DNA of 64,000 bases, from positions 1-64,000 of the forward strand of contig CAMWKH010000003.1 in the NCBI GenBank assembly GCA_947174805.1, read 5' to 3'. This stretch comes from an uncultured Roseburia sp. (GTDB lineage: Bacteria; Bacillota; Clostridia; Lachnospirales; Lachnospiraceae). A program made the position numbers and the translations under genes. The notes under the pieces are model-generated. The model saw only the letters and a list, made by a program, of their open reading frames with translations, was not told where the DNA came from and made no database searches. Positions 33,930 to 42,641 of this stretch are shown one piece after another (the stretch's first letter is position 1; the number at the start of each line of letters is the position of its first letter).

Positions 33930-34851
33930 GAAAATTGTTTATGAATTAAAGGGCCTGTACCGGGATAATTTCCGCATTACGGGATACGAGTTTGGCACAG
34001 GGGAAAAGTCCGTCTGCATTGTGGGAAATTTAAGGGGCAATGAGGTGCAGCAGATTTACTGCTGCGGAAGGCTGGTGAAAAAAATGAAGCAGCTTGAGGA
34101 GGAGGGTAGAATCCAAGAGGGGCATAAAATTTTAATTATCCCCTCTGTCAATCCCTATTCTATGAATATCAAGAAAAAATTCTGGCCCACGGACAATACG
34201 GATATCAACCGCATGTTTCCAGGGTATGATTTGGGGGAAACAACCCAGAGAATTGCCCAGGGCGTTTTCAGGGAAATATCGGAGTACCGGTTTGGCATCC
34301 AGTTTACCTCATTTTATATGCCGGGAAATTTTGTCCCCCATGTGCGCATGATGGACCAGGGATTTTCCAGTGAAAAGACGGCGAAAGAGTTTGGACTTCC
34401 CTATGTGATTATAAGAAGGGTAAGGCCTTATGATACAACTACCTTAAATTACAACTGGCAGGTATGGGAAACCCAGGCCTTTTCCCTGTACACCTCCGCC
34501 ACGGAGCGGATTGATCCAAGCAGTGCCGGGCAGGCGGTTCTTGCGGTGATGAATTTCCTTTCCGGGGAGGGAATGATCCGCTACAGCGTGCCGGAGCGGG
34601 TGGATTCCAAAATTGTCAGGGATGATGAGATGATTTCTGTAAAAACTGCAAAGTCCGGTATTTTTGAACCGGCGGTAAGGGCGGGGGAAGAGGTGGTGAC
34701 AGGGCAGGTTCTGGCAAATATATTAGACCCCTATGAGGGGGAGATTTTAGAAACCCTTTACGCTCCCTGTAACCGGAGGGTCTTTTTCCTGCACAATGAA
34801 CCTCTGGCCTATGCAAATACGGCGGTGGTAAAATTAATTGCCAGGGTTTAA
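33922..34851 (+). CDS. AstE/AspA-like protein lacking metal ligands (probable pseudoenzyme)
   Basis: 309 residues from a GTG at 33922. It is colinear with the preceding protein: NLRGNEVQQ replaces GIHGDELEG (R38 instead of the zinc His), GIQFTSF replaces FDIHAS (the second His is lost), and the LVVE catalytic Glu region reads FSLYTS. The carboxylate-binding INRMFPG and the C-terminal beta domain (VVTGQVLANILDPYEG) are kept. The frame is intact, so it looks maintained rather than decayed. A binding or regulatory role, perhaps as partner of the intact copy, is inferred. Confidence 0.85.
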   Translation: MNKKIVYELKGLYRDNFRITGYEFGTGEKSVCIVGNLRGNEVQQIYCCGRLVKKMKQLEEEGRIQEGHKILIIPSVNPYSMNIKKKFWPTDNTDINRMFPGYDLGETTQRIAQGVFREISEYRFGIQFTSFYMPGNFVPHVRMMDQGFSSEKTAKEFGLPYVIIRRVRPYDTTTLNYNWQVWETQAFSLYTSATERIDPSSAGQAVLAVMNFLSGEGMIRYSVPERVDSKIVRDDEMISVKTAKSGIFEPAVRAGEEVVTGQVLANILDPYEGEILETLYAPCNRRVFFLHNEPLAYANTAVVKLIARV

Positions 34852-34871
34852 AGGCAGATATAAAGAAAACC

Positions 34872-34901
34872 TTGACAAGAAACGCTTATTCCATCTATAC
34901 T
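34872..34901 (+). promoter_or_regulatory. Promoter-like element directly before a terminator
   Basis: TTGACA (34872-34877), 18 bp and TATACT (34896-34901). The terminator stem at 34905 begins where the transcript would start. Function uncertain; could feed recA with a leader hairpin. Confidence 0.45.
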
Positions 34902-34904
34902 TAA

Positions 34905-34931
34905 GGCAGTTGGGTTCCCGGCTGTCTTTTT
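34905..34931 (+). terminator. Terminator of the ATP-grasp/AstE operon
   Basis: GGCAGTTGG and CCGGCTGTC pair (with G-U pairs) around GTTC, followed by T5. Confidence 0.75.
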
Positions 34932-34958
34932 ATGTATGAAAATTCTTTTTGTTTTTTA

Positions 34959-34987
34959 TTGACATTTTTTCCAAAATATACTACTAT
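34959..34987 (+). promoter_or_regulatory. recA promoter
   Basis: TTGACA (34959-34964), 17 bp and TACTAT (34982-34987). The LexA box lies just downstream of the expected start. Confidence 0.7.
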
Positions 34988-35001
34988 AAGAAAAGAAAAA
35001 A

Positions 35002-35015
35002 CGAACATTAGTTCG
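35002..35015 (+). promoter_or_regulatory. LexA (SOS) box of recA
   Basis: CGAAC-ATTA-GTTCG is a perfect palindrome matching the Firmicutes LexA/DinR consensus CGAAC-N4-GTTCG. It sits between the promoter and the ribosome site of recA, so LexA binding would block transcription until DNA damage. Confidence 0.92.
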
Positions 35016-35031
35016 CATAAAGGAGAAAGAC

Positions 35032-36174
35032 ATGGCGAAAGAAGATAAATTGAAAGCATTGGATGCAGCGATTTCACAGATTGAGAAACAGTATGGCAAG
35101 GGCTCGGTTATGAAGCTGGGGGATTCCGCCAATAAAATGAATGTTGACGCATATCCCACGGGCTCCTTGAGCCTGGATATCGCATTAGGCATCGGCGGGC
35201 TTCCCAAGGGCAGGGTCATTGAGGTGTACGGGCCTGAGTCCAGCGGTAAAACCACCGTGGCCCTCCACGTAGTGGCAGAAGTGCAGAAACTGGGGGGGAT
35301 TGCAGGTTTTATTGATGCGGAGCACGCCTTAGACCCGGTGTATGCCAAGAGCATTGGGGTGGACATTGATAATCTCTACATATCCCAGCCGGACAACGGG
35401 GAACAGGCCCTGGAGATTACGGAGACAATGGTTCGTTCCGGTGCGGTGGATATTATTATTGTGGATTCCGTGGCGGCTCTTGTGCCAAAGGCGGAGATTG
35501 ACGGGGATATGGGAGACTCTCATGTGGGCCTTCAGGCGAGGCTTATGTCCCAGGCTTTAAGGAAGCTTACGGCAGTTATCAGCAAATCCAACTGTATTGT
35601 CATATTTATCAACCAGCTCCGTGAGAAGGTGGGGGTAATGTTTGGAAATCCCGAGACTACCACAGGAGGCCGGGCCCTTAAGTTTTATTCCTCCGTGCGT
35701 CTTGACGTGCGCAGGGTGGAGGCTTTAAAGCAGGCGGGGGAAGTAATTGGAAACCGCACAAGGATTAAAGTGGTAAAAAATAAAGTGGCGCCCCCCTTCC
35801 GTGAGGCGGAGTTTGACATTATGTTTGGAAAAGGCATTTCCAGGGAAGGGGATATTCTGGATTTGGCCAGCGACTGCGGCGTTGTAAATAAATCCGGGGC
35901 ATGGTATGCCTATAAGGAGGGCAAAATCGGCCAGGGCCGGGAAAACGCCAAGCAGTATCTTGCGGACAACCCGGCAGTGATGGAGGAGATTGAAAAGAAG
36001 GTCCGGGTCCACTATGAGCTGGCTGGGGAAGAACAGCAGGAAGAGAGCCAGGAGAAAGAAAAGCCGGAGAAAGAGAAACCCTCTGCAAAGAAGGGCAAGG
36101 AAGAGAAAAAGTCCGGGGCGGTTCCAGAGACTTTGGGGGACATCCCGTCGGCGGAAAGTGAAGCAAAAGCATGA
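35032..36174 (+). CDS. recA: Recombinase RecA
   Basis: 380 residues; RBS AAAGGAGAAAGAC. Walker A is G67-PESSGK-T74. The L1/L2 region ([37 protein letters not shown]) is complete. The C-terminal tail from about 335 is unusually long and rich in Lys/Glu ([20 protein letters not shown]). It forms filaments on single-stranded DNA, drives strand exchange and induces LexA self-cleavage. Preceded by a LexA box and coupled by ATGA overlap to recX. Confidence 0.98.
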   Translation: MAKEDKLKALDAAISQIEKQYGKGSVMKLGDSANKMNVDAYPTGSLSLDIALGIGGLPKGRVIEVYGPESSGKTTVALHVVAEVQKLGGIAGFIDAEHALDPVYAKSIGVDIDNLYISQPDNGEQALEITETMVRSGAVDIIIVDSVAALVPKAEIDGDMGDSHVGLQARLMSQALRKLTAVISKSNCIVIFINQLREKVGVMFGNPETTTGGRALKFYSSVRLDVRRVEALKQAGEVIGNRTRIKVVKNKVAPPFREAEFDIMFGKGISREGDILDLASDCGVVNKSGAWYAYKEGKIGQGRENAKQYLADNPAVMEEIEKKVRVHYELAGEEQQEESQEKEKPEKEKPSAKKGKEEKKSGAVPETLGDIPSAESEAKA

Positions 36175-36779
36175 GCTATATGGTAACATCTCTGGAAAAA
36201 GGGGAAAGGGGACGGAGAAACCTTTGTTTGGACGGCAGGATTCATCTGCAGTTATACCCAGGGGAAGTGAGAAAATATGCACTGGAAATTGGCTCTGAAG
36301 TGCCGGAGGAAACCTATCAGGAGATTTTGCACATGGTTCTTGGGAAACGTGCCACAAAACGTGCCATGCACCTTTTGGAGCGCCAGGAAAAAACGGAGCG
36401 CCAGCTTAGGGAGAAACTTCTATTAAACAGTTATCCCCCGGAGGCCATAGAGGACGCCATTGATTATGTGAAGCGGTATCACTATCTGGATGATGAGCGC
36501 TATGCAAAAACCTTTATCCTGTTTCACCAGGAAAAACGCAGCAGGGCACGTCTGAAAACAGATTTATATAAAAGAGGCATCGCCCCGGAAATTATTGAGG
36601 GGGCGTTGGAGGAGGTCTTTTCCTCAGATGAGAGGGATCAGATAAAAGAATTGCTTTCAAAACGCCGTTTTCCTAAGGCCCCAGGGGATGAAAAAGAATT
36701 CCGGAAAAATTATCAGTTTTTATTGCGCAGAGGATTTAAGGGCAGTGACATCCTGCCTGTGATGAAAAGCATGGGTTAG
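36171..36779 (+). CDS. recX: RecX regulatory protein
   Basis: 202 residues, overlapping recA by 4 bp. Three-helix repeats typical of RecX are seen as [37 protein letters not shown] and [17 protein letters not shown]. It modulates RecA filaments. The N-terminal 60 residues form the usual Firmicutes extension. Confidence 0.93.
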   Translation: MSYMVTSLEKGERGRRNLCLDGRIHLQLYPGEVRKYALEIGSEVPEETYQEILHMVLGKRATKRAMHLLERQEKTERQLREKLLLNSYPPEAIEDAIDYVKRYHYLDDERYAKTFILFHQEKRSRARLKTDLYKRGIAPEIIEGALEEVFSSDERDQIKELLSKRRFPKAPGDEKEFRKNYQFLLRRGFKGSDILPVMKSMG

Positions 36780-36802
36780 CACAAACATATCAAAGCTTGT
36801 AC

Positions 36803-36831
36803 TTGACATAAACGGGAAATAAGTATAAAAT
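36803..36831 (+). promoter_or_regulatory. rny promoter
   Basis: TTGACA (36803-36808), 17 bp and TAAAAT (36826-36831), giving a leader of about 75 bases. Confidence 0.75.
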
Positions 36832-36910
36832 TTAACTATTGTTAATTATGACAGATAAGACCTTTGTTTTGTTATATGTACAATGAAAATTGAATAAAGG
36901 AGGTGCTCCT

Positions 36911-38467
36911 GTGCCAGTGCAGATTATAGTTGTTATCGCTGTGGCGGTGGCTTTAATCTTAGCAGTTCCAATTACGTTTTTTGCTACTTCTGCCTACAAT
37001 AAAAAAGTTGCAGAGCAGAAAATCGGCAGTGCGGAAGAGAAGGCGAGAGGAATTATTGACGAAGCGGTAAAAACTGCGGAGACAAAGAAAAGAGAAGCCT
37101 TGCTGGAAGCAAAAGAAGAGACGATTAAGGCAAAAAATGACCTGGATAAAGAGATTAAAGAGCGGCGTGCTGAAATCCAGCGCAATGAGCGGCGTATCGT
37201 GCAGAAAGAGGAAAACTTGGATAAAAAGTTGGAATCTATCGAGAAGCGGGAAGCCGGCTTTACTGCAAGGGAAGAAGAGTTAAACAAGCAGAAAGCAGTG
37301 GTAGCTAAACTGAATGAAGAGCGAGTACAGGAACTAGAACGAATCTCAGGACTTACCTCCGAGCAGGCAAAAGAATATCTTTTAAAAACTGTTGAAGATG
37401 ATGTAAAGCTTGATACGGCCAAATTGATTAAAGAAATGGAGAATCAGGCGAAAGAGGAAGCTTCCAAGAAGGCGAAGGACTACGTGGTGACAGCGATTCA
37501 GAAATGTGCGGCGGACCATGTAGCGGAAACCACTATTTCCGTAGTGCCCCTTCCAAATGACGAGATGAAGGGCAGGATTATTGGAAGGGAAGGAAGAAAT
37601 ATCCGTACATTGGAAACTTTGACCGGTGTGGATCTAATTATCGACGATACACCGGAGGCAGTGGTTCTTTCCGGATTTGATCCAATCCGCAGGGAAGTTG
37701 CCAGAATTGCTTTGGAGAAGCTTATTGTGGACGGACGTATCCATCCCGCCAGAATCGAAGAGATGGTGGAGAAAGCGAAGAAGGAAGTTGAGACAATGAT
37801 TCGGGAGGAAGGGGAAGCCGCTACCTTAGAGGTGGGAGTCCATGGAATCCATCCGGAGCTGGTGCGTCTCTTGGGACGTATGAAATTCAGAACCAGTTAC
37901 GGGCAGAATGCGTTGAAACATTCCATTGAAGTTGCACAGATTGCGGGGCTTTTAGCCGGTGAAGTGGGCGTGGATGTCCGCACTGCAAAACGTGCAGGTT
38001 TATTACATGACATTGGTAAATCCGTTGACCATGAAGTGGAAGGTTCCCATATTCAGATTGGTGTGGAACTGTGCAGAAAGTACAAAGAATCCCCATTAAT
38101 CATCAATGCGGTGGAGGCACATCATGGCGATGTAGAGCCGGAGACTTTGATTGCATGTTTGGTACAGGCGGCCGATACGATCAGTGCGGCAAGGCCGGGT
38201 GCGAGAAGGGAAACTCTGGAGACATATTCAAACAGATTAAAACAGTTAGAAGATATTACAAATGGATTCAAGGGAGTGGACAAATCCTTTGCAATCCAGG
38301 CAGGTAGAGAGATTCGGGTAATGGTAGTTCCAGAACAGATTAACGATGCTGATATGGTGTTGTTAGCGCGTAATATTTCCAAGCAGATAGAATCTGAATT
38401 GGAGTATCCGGGCCAGATTAAGGTAAACGTAATCCGGGAGTCACGGGTGATAGATTATGCGAAATAA
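36911..38467 (+). CDS. rny: Ribonuclease Y
   Basis: 518 residues from the GTG at 36911 (AAAGGAGGTGCTCCT); a TTG at 36890 precedes the ribosome site. Order: membrane anchor (about 3-25), long coiled coil (about 30-190), KH domain around [15 protein letters not shown], and HD domain with H366-D367 in [12 protein letters not shown]. It is a membrane-bound endonuclease starting mRNA decay. Length matches the family (about 520). Confidence 0.97.
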   Translation: MPVQIIVVIAVAVALILAVPITFFATSAYNKKVAEQKIGSAEEKARGIIDEAVKTAETKKREALLEAKEETIKAKNDLDKEIKERRAEIQRNERRIVQKEENLDKKLESIEKREAGFTAREEELNKQKAVVAKLNEERVQELERISGLTSEQAKEYLLKTVEDDVKLDTAKLIKEMENQAKEEASKKAKDYVVTAIQKCAADHVAETTISVVPLPNDEMKGRIIGREGRNIRTLETLTGVDLIIDDTPEAVVLSGFDPIRREVARIALEKLIVDGRIHPARIEEMVEKAKKEVETMIREEGEAATLEVGVHGIHPELVRLLGRMKFRTSYGQNALKHSIEVAQIAGLLAGEVGVDVRTAKRAGLLHDIGKSVDHEVEGSHIQIGVELCRKYKESPLIINAVEAHHGDVEPETLIACLVQAADTISAARPGARRETLETYSNRLKQLEDITNGFKGVDKSFAIQAGREIRVMVVPEQINDADMVLLARNISKQIESELEYPGQIKVNVIRESRVIDYAK

Positions 38468-38479
38468 TAGGTAAAAAAG

Positions 38480-38510
38480 CCGCTGTATGTATGACATACA
38501 GCGGTTCTTT
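38480..38510 (+). terminator. rny terminator
   Basis: Perfect 11-bp stem CCGCTGTATGT / ACATACAGCGG, loop ATG, followed by TTCTTT. Confidence 0.85.
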
Positions 38511-38582
38511 GTATGTGCATGGGACAGTAAGGAAAAATACCTGCCCGCACCATTTGGTAATGAAGAGTAAAGGAGAACATTT

Positions 38583-39131
38583 ATGGTGGAAAAATTAGTT
38601 CGTACAAAAAGGGTTTTGGAGAGACGAGGGACGATTGTGGATATGTATACGGATTATATACAGATGCCCGACGGGAGGGAAGCAAAATGGGATTTTATCG
38701 CCCACAGAAAAGGAGCAGCTGCGGTGGTGGCTGTTTTGCCCGACGGAAAACTGGTTATGGTAAAGCAGTACAGAAATGCTTTGGACAGGATTACCATGGA
38801 GATACCTGCGGGGGCCAGGGACAGCGTGACGGAGGATACCGCTATCTGTGCCAGGAGGGAACTGGAGGAGGAGACCGGTTATGCCTGTGGGAAGCTGGAA
38901 AAGCTTTTGGAATTAAAGTCTACCGTAGCCTTCTGCAATGAGTTTATCGATGTTTATCTGGCCACGGAGCTCACACCGGGAAAGCAGAAACTGGACGAGG
39001 ATGAGTTTATAGATATTGTCTCCTATGATTTGGAAGAACTTTGCAGTATGATTTATAGAGGAGAGATACAGGATGCCAAAACTGTGGCAGGAATTTTGGC
39101 ATATGCAAACCTTGACAGGCATAAGTTGTAA
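38583..39131 (+). CDS. nudF: Nudix hydrolase, ADP-ribose pyrophosphatase type
   Basis: 182 residues. The Nudix box is GARDSVTEDTAICARRELEEETGY, following the ADPRase-typical VVAVLPDGKLVMVKQYR and MEIPAG, with the downstream CNEFIDVYLA. It should hydrolyse ADP-ribose to AMP and ribose 5-phosphate. SpoIIM follows 23 bp later, probably cotranscribed. Confidence 0.9.
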   Translation: MVEKLVRTKRVLERRGTIVDMYTDYIQMPDGREAKWDFIAHRKGAAAVVAVLPDGKLVMVKQYRNALDRITMEIPAGARDSVTEDTAICARRELEEETGYACGKLEKLLELKSTVAFCNEFIDVYLATELTPGKQKLDEDEFIDIVSYDLEELCSMIYRGEIQDAKTVAGILAYANLDRHKL

Positions 39132-39154
39132 GGAAAAGGTTGTCTGGAGCAGGG

Positions 39155-39715
39155 ATGAAGAAAGGAACCTATCTGTTTTTTGTTTCATTTATGGCAGGCG
39201 TGCTTATGGCAAATTTTCTGGGGATTGCCTCAGGAAGAGATACCGGGGCGATGGGGGAATACTATATCAACCGGTATCTTTACACGGATATTTCAGGGAG
39301 AGAGCTTTTTGTGTACCTGTTTTATGAACGTGTGCCGAGGGCATTTCTTCTGTTTCTTTTAAGTGCCGGGATAGGTGTATGGATGATATATGGGTACGTA
39401 TTATATCTTGGAATTACCATAGGAATGCTCTCTGTAATCTCTATTATCAATTACGGGGTAAAAGGTGTTTTACTTATGTCGGCTTTTCTGTTTCCTCAAT
39501 GGATTTGTTATATCCCGGTGCTTTTTGTGTGGTACGGCTTTCTGGGGGAAAGGCGGCGGGTGAGACGGGAACTTTATGCCGGGGATAGAAAAATGGGAAA
39601 GAAGGCAGAGTGGCTTGTGTTTGCAGCCGGGGGAATGGTTCTTTTGATTTGTGGTATTTTTTTGGAGAGTTATATAAATCCTTATATCTTAAGGAGTGTT
39701 ATAAGGGGCATATAA
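39155..39715 (+). CDS. spoIIM: Stage II sporulation protein M family
   Basis: 186 residues from ATG 39155. Five predicted membrane helices, with the family pattern FMAGVLMANF at the start, YGYVLYLGITIGM in the middle and LESYINPYIL at the end. In Bacillus, SpoIIM works with SpoIID/SpoIIP in peptidoglycan remodelling during engulfment. It is separated from the DAHP synthase by a bidirectional terminator. Confidence 0.88.
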   Translation: MKKGTYLFFVSFMAGVLMANFLGIASGRDTGAMGEYYINRYLYTDISGRELFVYLFYERVPRAFLLFLLSAGIGVWMIYGYVLYLGITIGMLSVISIINYGVKGVLLMSAFLFPQWICYIPVLFVWYGFLGERRRVRRELYAGDRKMGKKAEWLVFAAGGMVLLICGIFLESYINPYILRSVIRGI

Positions 39716-39744
39716 AAACAGAGTGACAGTGCCACTCTGTTTTT
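39714..39744. terminator. Bidirectional terminator between spoIIM and DAHP synthase
   Basis: AAAAACAGAGTG and CACTCTGTTTTT pair around ACAGTGC. The A-run and T-run serve the two converging genes. Confidence 0.9.
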
Positions 39745-39748
39745 CCTA

Positions 39749-40780
39749 TTAAATGTTCATTTCCGCCATCTCATAAATCAGACGTTCCGTTTCCTCCCAG
39801 CCCAGGCAGGGGTCTGTGATGGATTTTCCGTACACATGTTCCGTTACTTTCTGGCAGCCGGGTTCAATATAGCTTTCAATCATGATGCCTTTTACCATCT
39901 TTTTAATGTCGCCGGAAAGTTTACGGTTGTGCATCACCTCTTTTACAATGCGCACCTGCTCATGGTACTGTTTATTGGAATTTGAGTGGTTGGCATCGAT
40001 GATTGCGGCGGGATTTTGTAAATCCATCTGGTTATATTTATCAATGAGCCGCATAATATCTTCGTAGTGGTAATTCTGGACAGAGTTTCCGTGTTTGGAT
40101 ACGGCACCCCGCAAAATTACGTGGGTGAGAGGATTTCCGGTGGTCTCCACCTCAAATCCCCGGTGCACAAAATGGTGGGGATGCTGGGCGGCATATACAG
40201 AATTCAGCATAACTGTAAAGTCACCGCTGGTGGGATTTTTCATGCCGGAGGCCACGTCAAAGCCGCTGACAGTCAGGCGGTGCTGCTGGTCTTCCACGGA
40301 GCGGGCGCCGATGGCCACATAGGAGAGCAAATCCTCCACATATCCCCAGTTTTCCGGGTACAGCATTTCGTCGGCACAGGTAAGGCCGCTGACTTCAATG
40401 GCGTGAATGTGCATTTTCCGCATGGCAATCAATCCGGCCAGCATGTCCGGCTTTTTTTCCGGGTCGGGCTGGGAGGCGATTCCCTTATAGCCTTCTCCTG
40501 TGGTGCGGGGTTTGTTGGTGTAGATTCTTGGAATGAGAATCAGTTTATCCTTTACCTTTTCGGAAACCACTGTGAGACGGCTGACATAATCGCATACGGC
40601 GTCTTCATTGTCGGCGGAGCAGGGGCCCACGATAACCAGAAAGCGGTTGTCTTTTCCTGTGAGAACATTGGATATCATCTCATCCCTCTGGGTCTTTAGA
40701 GATGTAAGCTCTTTTGAGAGGGGATGTTGTTCTTTAATCTCAGAAGGGCTTGGTAATTTTTTCAAATATGTAAAACTCAT
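39749..40780 (-). CDS. aroF: 3-deoxy-7-phosphoheptulonate synthase (type I)
   Basis: 343 residues of the AroF/G/H type: IVGPCSADNEDAV, RIYTNKPRTTGEGYKG and DANHSNSNKQYHEQV hold the phosphate, PEP and metal-binding residues. It makes DAHP from PEP and erythrose 4-phosphate, the first step to chorismate; a chorismate mutase lies 7 kb downstream. Which aromatic amino acid inhibits it cannot be read from sequence by eye. Confidence 0.95.
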   Translation of the reverse strand: MSFTYLKKLPSPSEIKEQHPLSKELTSLKTQRDEMISNVLTGKDNRFLVIVGPCSADNEDAVCDYVSRLTVVSEKVKDKLILIPRIYTNKPRTTGEGYKGIASQPDPEKKPDMLAGLIAMRKMHIHAIEVSGLTCADEMLYPENWGYVEDLLSYVAIGARSVEDQQHRLTVSGFDVASGMKNPTSGDFTVMLNSVYAAQHPHHFVHRGFEVETTGNPLTHVILRGAVSKHGNSVQNYHYEDIMRLIDKYNQMDLQNPAAIIDANHSNSNKQYHEQVRIVKEVMHNRKLSGDIKKMVKGIMIESYIEPGCQKVTEHVYGKSITDPCLGWEETERLIYEMAEMNI

Positions 40781-40849
40781 ACGCTTTATTTCCCCTTTGT
40801 GTTATAATGAAAAAGGACTATAGAAATTTACATTCCATAGCCCTTAAGA

Positions 40850-40921
40850 TGCACCCGGCGGGAATCGAACCCGCATCATTGGAGTCGGAGTCCAACGTTC
40901 TATCCATTAGACTACGGTTGC
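40850..40921 (-). tRNA. tRNA-Arg (anticodon CCG)
   Basis: Reading the minus strand, a 5-bp anticodon stem TTGGA/TCCAA holds the loop CTCCGAC, giving anticodon CCG (Arg, codon CGG). The T arm is GCGGG-TTCGATT-CCCGC. The acceptor strands are GCAACCG and CGGGTGC, paired except for A4 opposite G69. The discriminator is A, and CCA is not encoded. D-arm pairing is imperfect but of normal size. Confidence 0.92.
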
Positions 40922-40997
40922 AGAACACAAATTATAATAATATATTCGGGAAAAAATGTCAACATATTATTTTCACATTTCAATTCTCAAATATGGG

Positions 40998-41026
40998 TTG
41001 ACAATTTCTATATGGTTTGCTATCCT
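40998..41026 (+). promoter_or_regulatory. Promoter-like element upstream of the SH3 protein
   Basis: TTGACA (40998-41003), 17 bp and TATCCT (41021-41026), leaving a leader of more than 100 bases that contains a WalR-like box. Confidence 0.6.
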
Positions 41027-41039
41027 AACAAATGTGTGT

Positions 41040-41056
41040 TGTTACAAAATTGTTAC
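41040..41056 (+). promoter_or_regulatory. WalR (YycF)-like box
   Basis: TGTTAC-AAAAT-TGTTAC fits the WalR consensus TGTWAH-N5-TGTWAH exactly. The second hexamer ends 17 bp before a CATAAT -10-like element (41074-41079), the usual place for an activating OmpR-family dimer. The gene downstream is an envelope protein, in keeping with the WalR regulon. Confidence 0.6.
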
Positions 41057-41140
41057 AAAAGAAAAAACTAGTACATAATGTAGGAAACTTGAGAGTGAGA
41101 TATAAATGATACGTTTTTGAGGAGATTATAGGAGGAAAAA

Positions 41141-42550
41141 ATGAGCAATCAGAACAATAATTCAAACGAGACGAAAAATAATGCAAATGGCAATAACAAT
41201 GTTTCAGCGAAAGATACAAAAAATGGCGGCAATAATCAGAATGATTTTTCAGGTGCATTGAGTTTTTGTGCAAAGAATGTCCGTTATATTGCAGCGGCAG
41301 GTCTGTTTGTGGCAGTTGTGGTGTTTCTGGTGAAAAGTTCTGCCGGCAACGCAGGCACTGCCCCGAAGGATGACACACCTCTGGTGGCGACAGAGGCAGC
41401 TCCCACAGAGACGGAGACAGAGTCAAATGAGGATTATGTGAAGGACGCCTACCCTCAGATTAACGAGTTGGTGAGCAACTACTATACCGCCTATGCCAAC
41501 GGAGATTTGGATTCCCTGACCGCTTTGACGGAGAATATGTCTGAGACGGAAAAGAGTTATATCACCGTATTCAGCGAGCAGGTAGAGACCTACGAGAATA
41601 TTTCCTGTTACACAAAAGCCGGATTGGACAATACCTCCTATATCGTATCTGTCTCTTTAGAAATGAAATTTAAAGATATAGAGACCACAGCTCCCGGTTT
41701 GGACTTTTTCTATGTGCGTACAAGGGAGGATGGAAGTCTGTATATTGACCAGCGTTACAGCCAGTTTAATCTTGCAAATGAGGAGCAGGAGTTAGAGCCG
41801 GAGATTCAGACTTTGATTGAGGAGTTTAAACAGCAGGAAGACGTAATCGCACTTCAGAACCAGGTGGAGACAAAATATGCAGAGGCGATTGCTTCTGACG
41901 AGAAGTTAAAAGAGATGGCAAAAACAACCCTTCCCGCAGCCATTAAACTGTGGAAAGCAGACCAGGTAGCAGCTGCCCAGAAAGCAGAAGAGGAAGCTGC
42001 CAAGAAGGCTGAGGAGGAGAAGAAGAAAGCGGAAGAGGAAGCTGCCAAGAAGGCTGAGGAGGAAAAGAAAGCTGCTGAGCAGGCGGCAGCAGTTGCCGTG
42101 TACGCCACAGACAATGTGAATGTCCGGGCAGAGGCCAGCGAGTCTGCAGAAATTTTGGGGAAATTAGAGACTGGGGCACAGACCACCAGATTAGAGGACA
42201 AGGACGGTTGGAGCCGTATTGATTACAGCAACGGCACCCAGGGGTATGTAAAATCCGAATATCTCACCACAGACCCCAATGCAGTGCCTTCCCAGGATAC
42301 GGCGGATGCCGGTGACACTTCTGACAATTCCGGACAGGAGAGTAGCGGAGGAAACAGCCTGGCAGAGTGGAGTACAGTGGTCTTAAAAGAGACTGTGAAT
42401 ATCCGTGAATCCATGAGTACGGATTCTGCAAAAGTTGCAACAGCTTTTGCAGGTGAGAAAGTAACCGTGGTTATGAGCTATGCGGAAGGATGGACAAAAG
42501 TTACTTACGGTGAAAAGGTAGGGTACATTAAGACAGATTTATTGAAATAA
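41141..42550 (+). CDS. Membrane-anchored protein with two bacterial SH3 domains
   Basis: 469 residues; RBS TAGGAGGAAAAA. A cytoplasmic Asn-rich start is followed by one membrane helix (about 47-65). An extracellular NTF2-like region comes next (about 95-225: YTAYANGDLDSL), then an Ala/Lys/Glu repeat stalk (about 275-320), and two SH3b domains (about 325-385 and 410-469, each with NVRAEAS- or NIRESMS-type starts). SH3b domains bind cell-wall peptides. No hydrolase domain is present, so it is more likely a wall-binding scaffold or sensor. Confidence 0.85.
   Translation: MSNQNNNSNETKNNANGNNNVSAKDTKNGGNNQNDFSGALSFCAKNVRYIAAAGLFVAVVVFLVKSSAGNAGTAPKDDTPLVATEAAPTETETESNEDYVKDAYPQINELVSNYYTAYANGDLDSLTALTENMSETEKSYITVFSEQVETYENISCYTKAGLDNTSYIVSVSLEMKFKDIETTAPGLDFFYVRTREDGSLYIDQRYSQFNLANEEQELEPEIQTLIEEFKQQEDVIALQNQVETKYAEAIASDEKLKEMAKTTLPAAIKLWKADQVAAAQKAEEEAAKKAEEEKKKAEEEAAKKAEEEKKAAEQAAAVAVYATDNVNVRAEASESAEILGKLETGAQTTRLEDKDGWSRIDYSNGTQGYVKSEYLTTDPNAVPSQDTADAGDTSDNSGQESSGGNSLAEWSTVVLKETVNIRESMSTDSAKVATAFAGEKVTVVMSYAEGWTKVTYGEKVGYIKTDLLK
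41984..42070 (+). repeat. Two 45-bp direct repeats coding for the helical stalk
   Basis: GC(A/G)GAAGAGGAAGCTGCC starts at 41984 and again at 42029, encoding tandem AEEEAAKKAEEEKK units. The copies are almost identical at DNA level, so unit number may vary between strains. Confidence 0.85.
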
Positions 42551-42576
42551 GAAAACAGTTTAACACAAAAGAATTG

Positions 42577-42612
42577 CGGAGACTTTTGCCACGGGAAAAG
42601 TCTCCGTCTTTT
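42577..42612 (+). terminator. Terminator of the SH3 protein gene
   Basis: Perfect 11-bp stem CGGAGACTTTT / AAAAGTCTCCG with an 8-base loop, then TCTTTT. Confidence 0.9.
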
Positions 42613-42641
42613 GGTCTGTACCTTACATAAGGAGAAGCGAT

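Noticed and set aside
35725-36357. 210-codon minus-strand frame opposite recA and recX
   Set aside because: Shadow of the recA tail; Leu/Phe/Pro-rich without domains.
40067-40699. 210-codon plus-strand frame opposite DAHP synthase
   Set aside because: The minus-strand frame is a full, conserved enzyme; this one has no motif or ribosome site.
41960-42080. Short direct repeats considered as CRISPR-like
   Set aside because: They are in-frame coding repeats of an Ala/Lys/Glu stalk without spacers.
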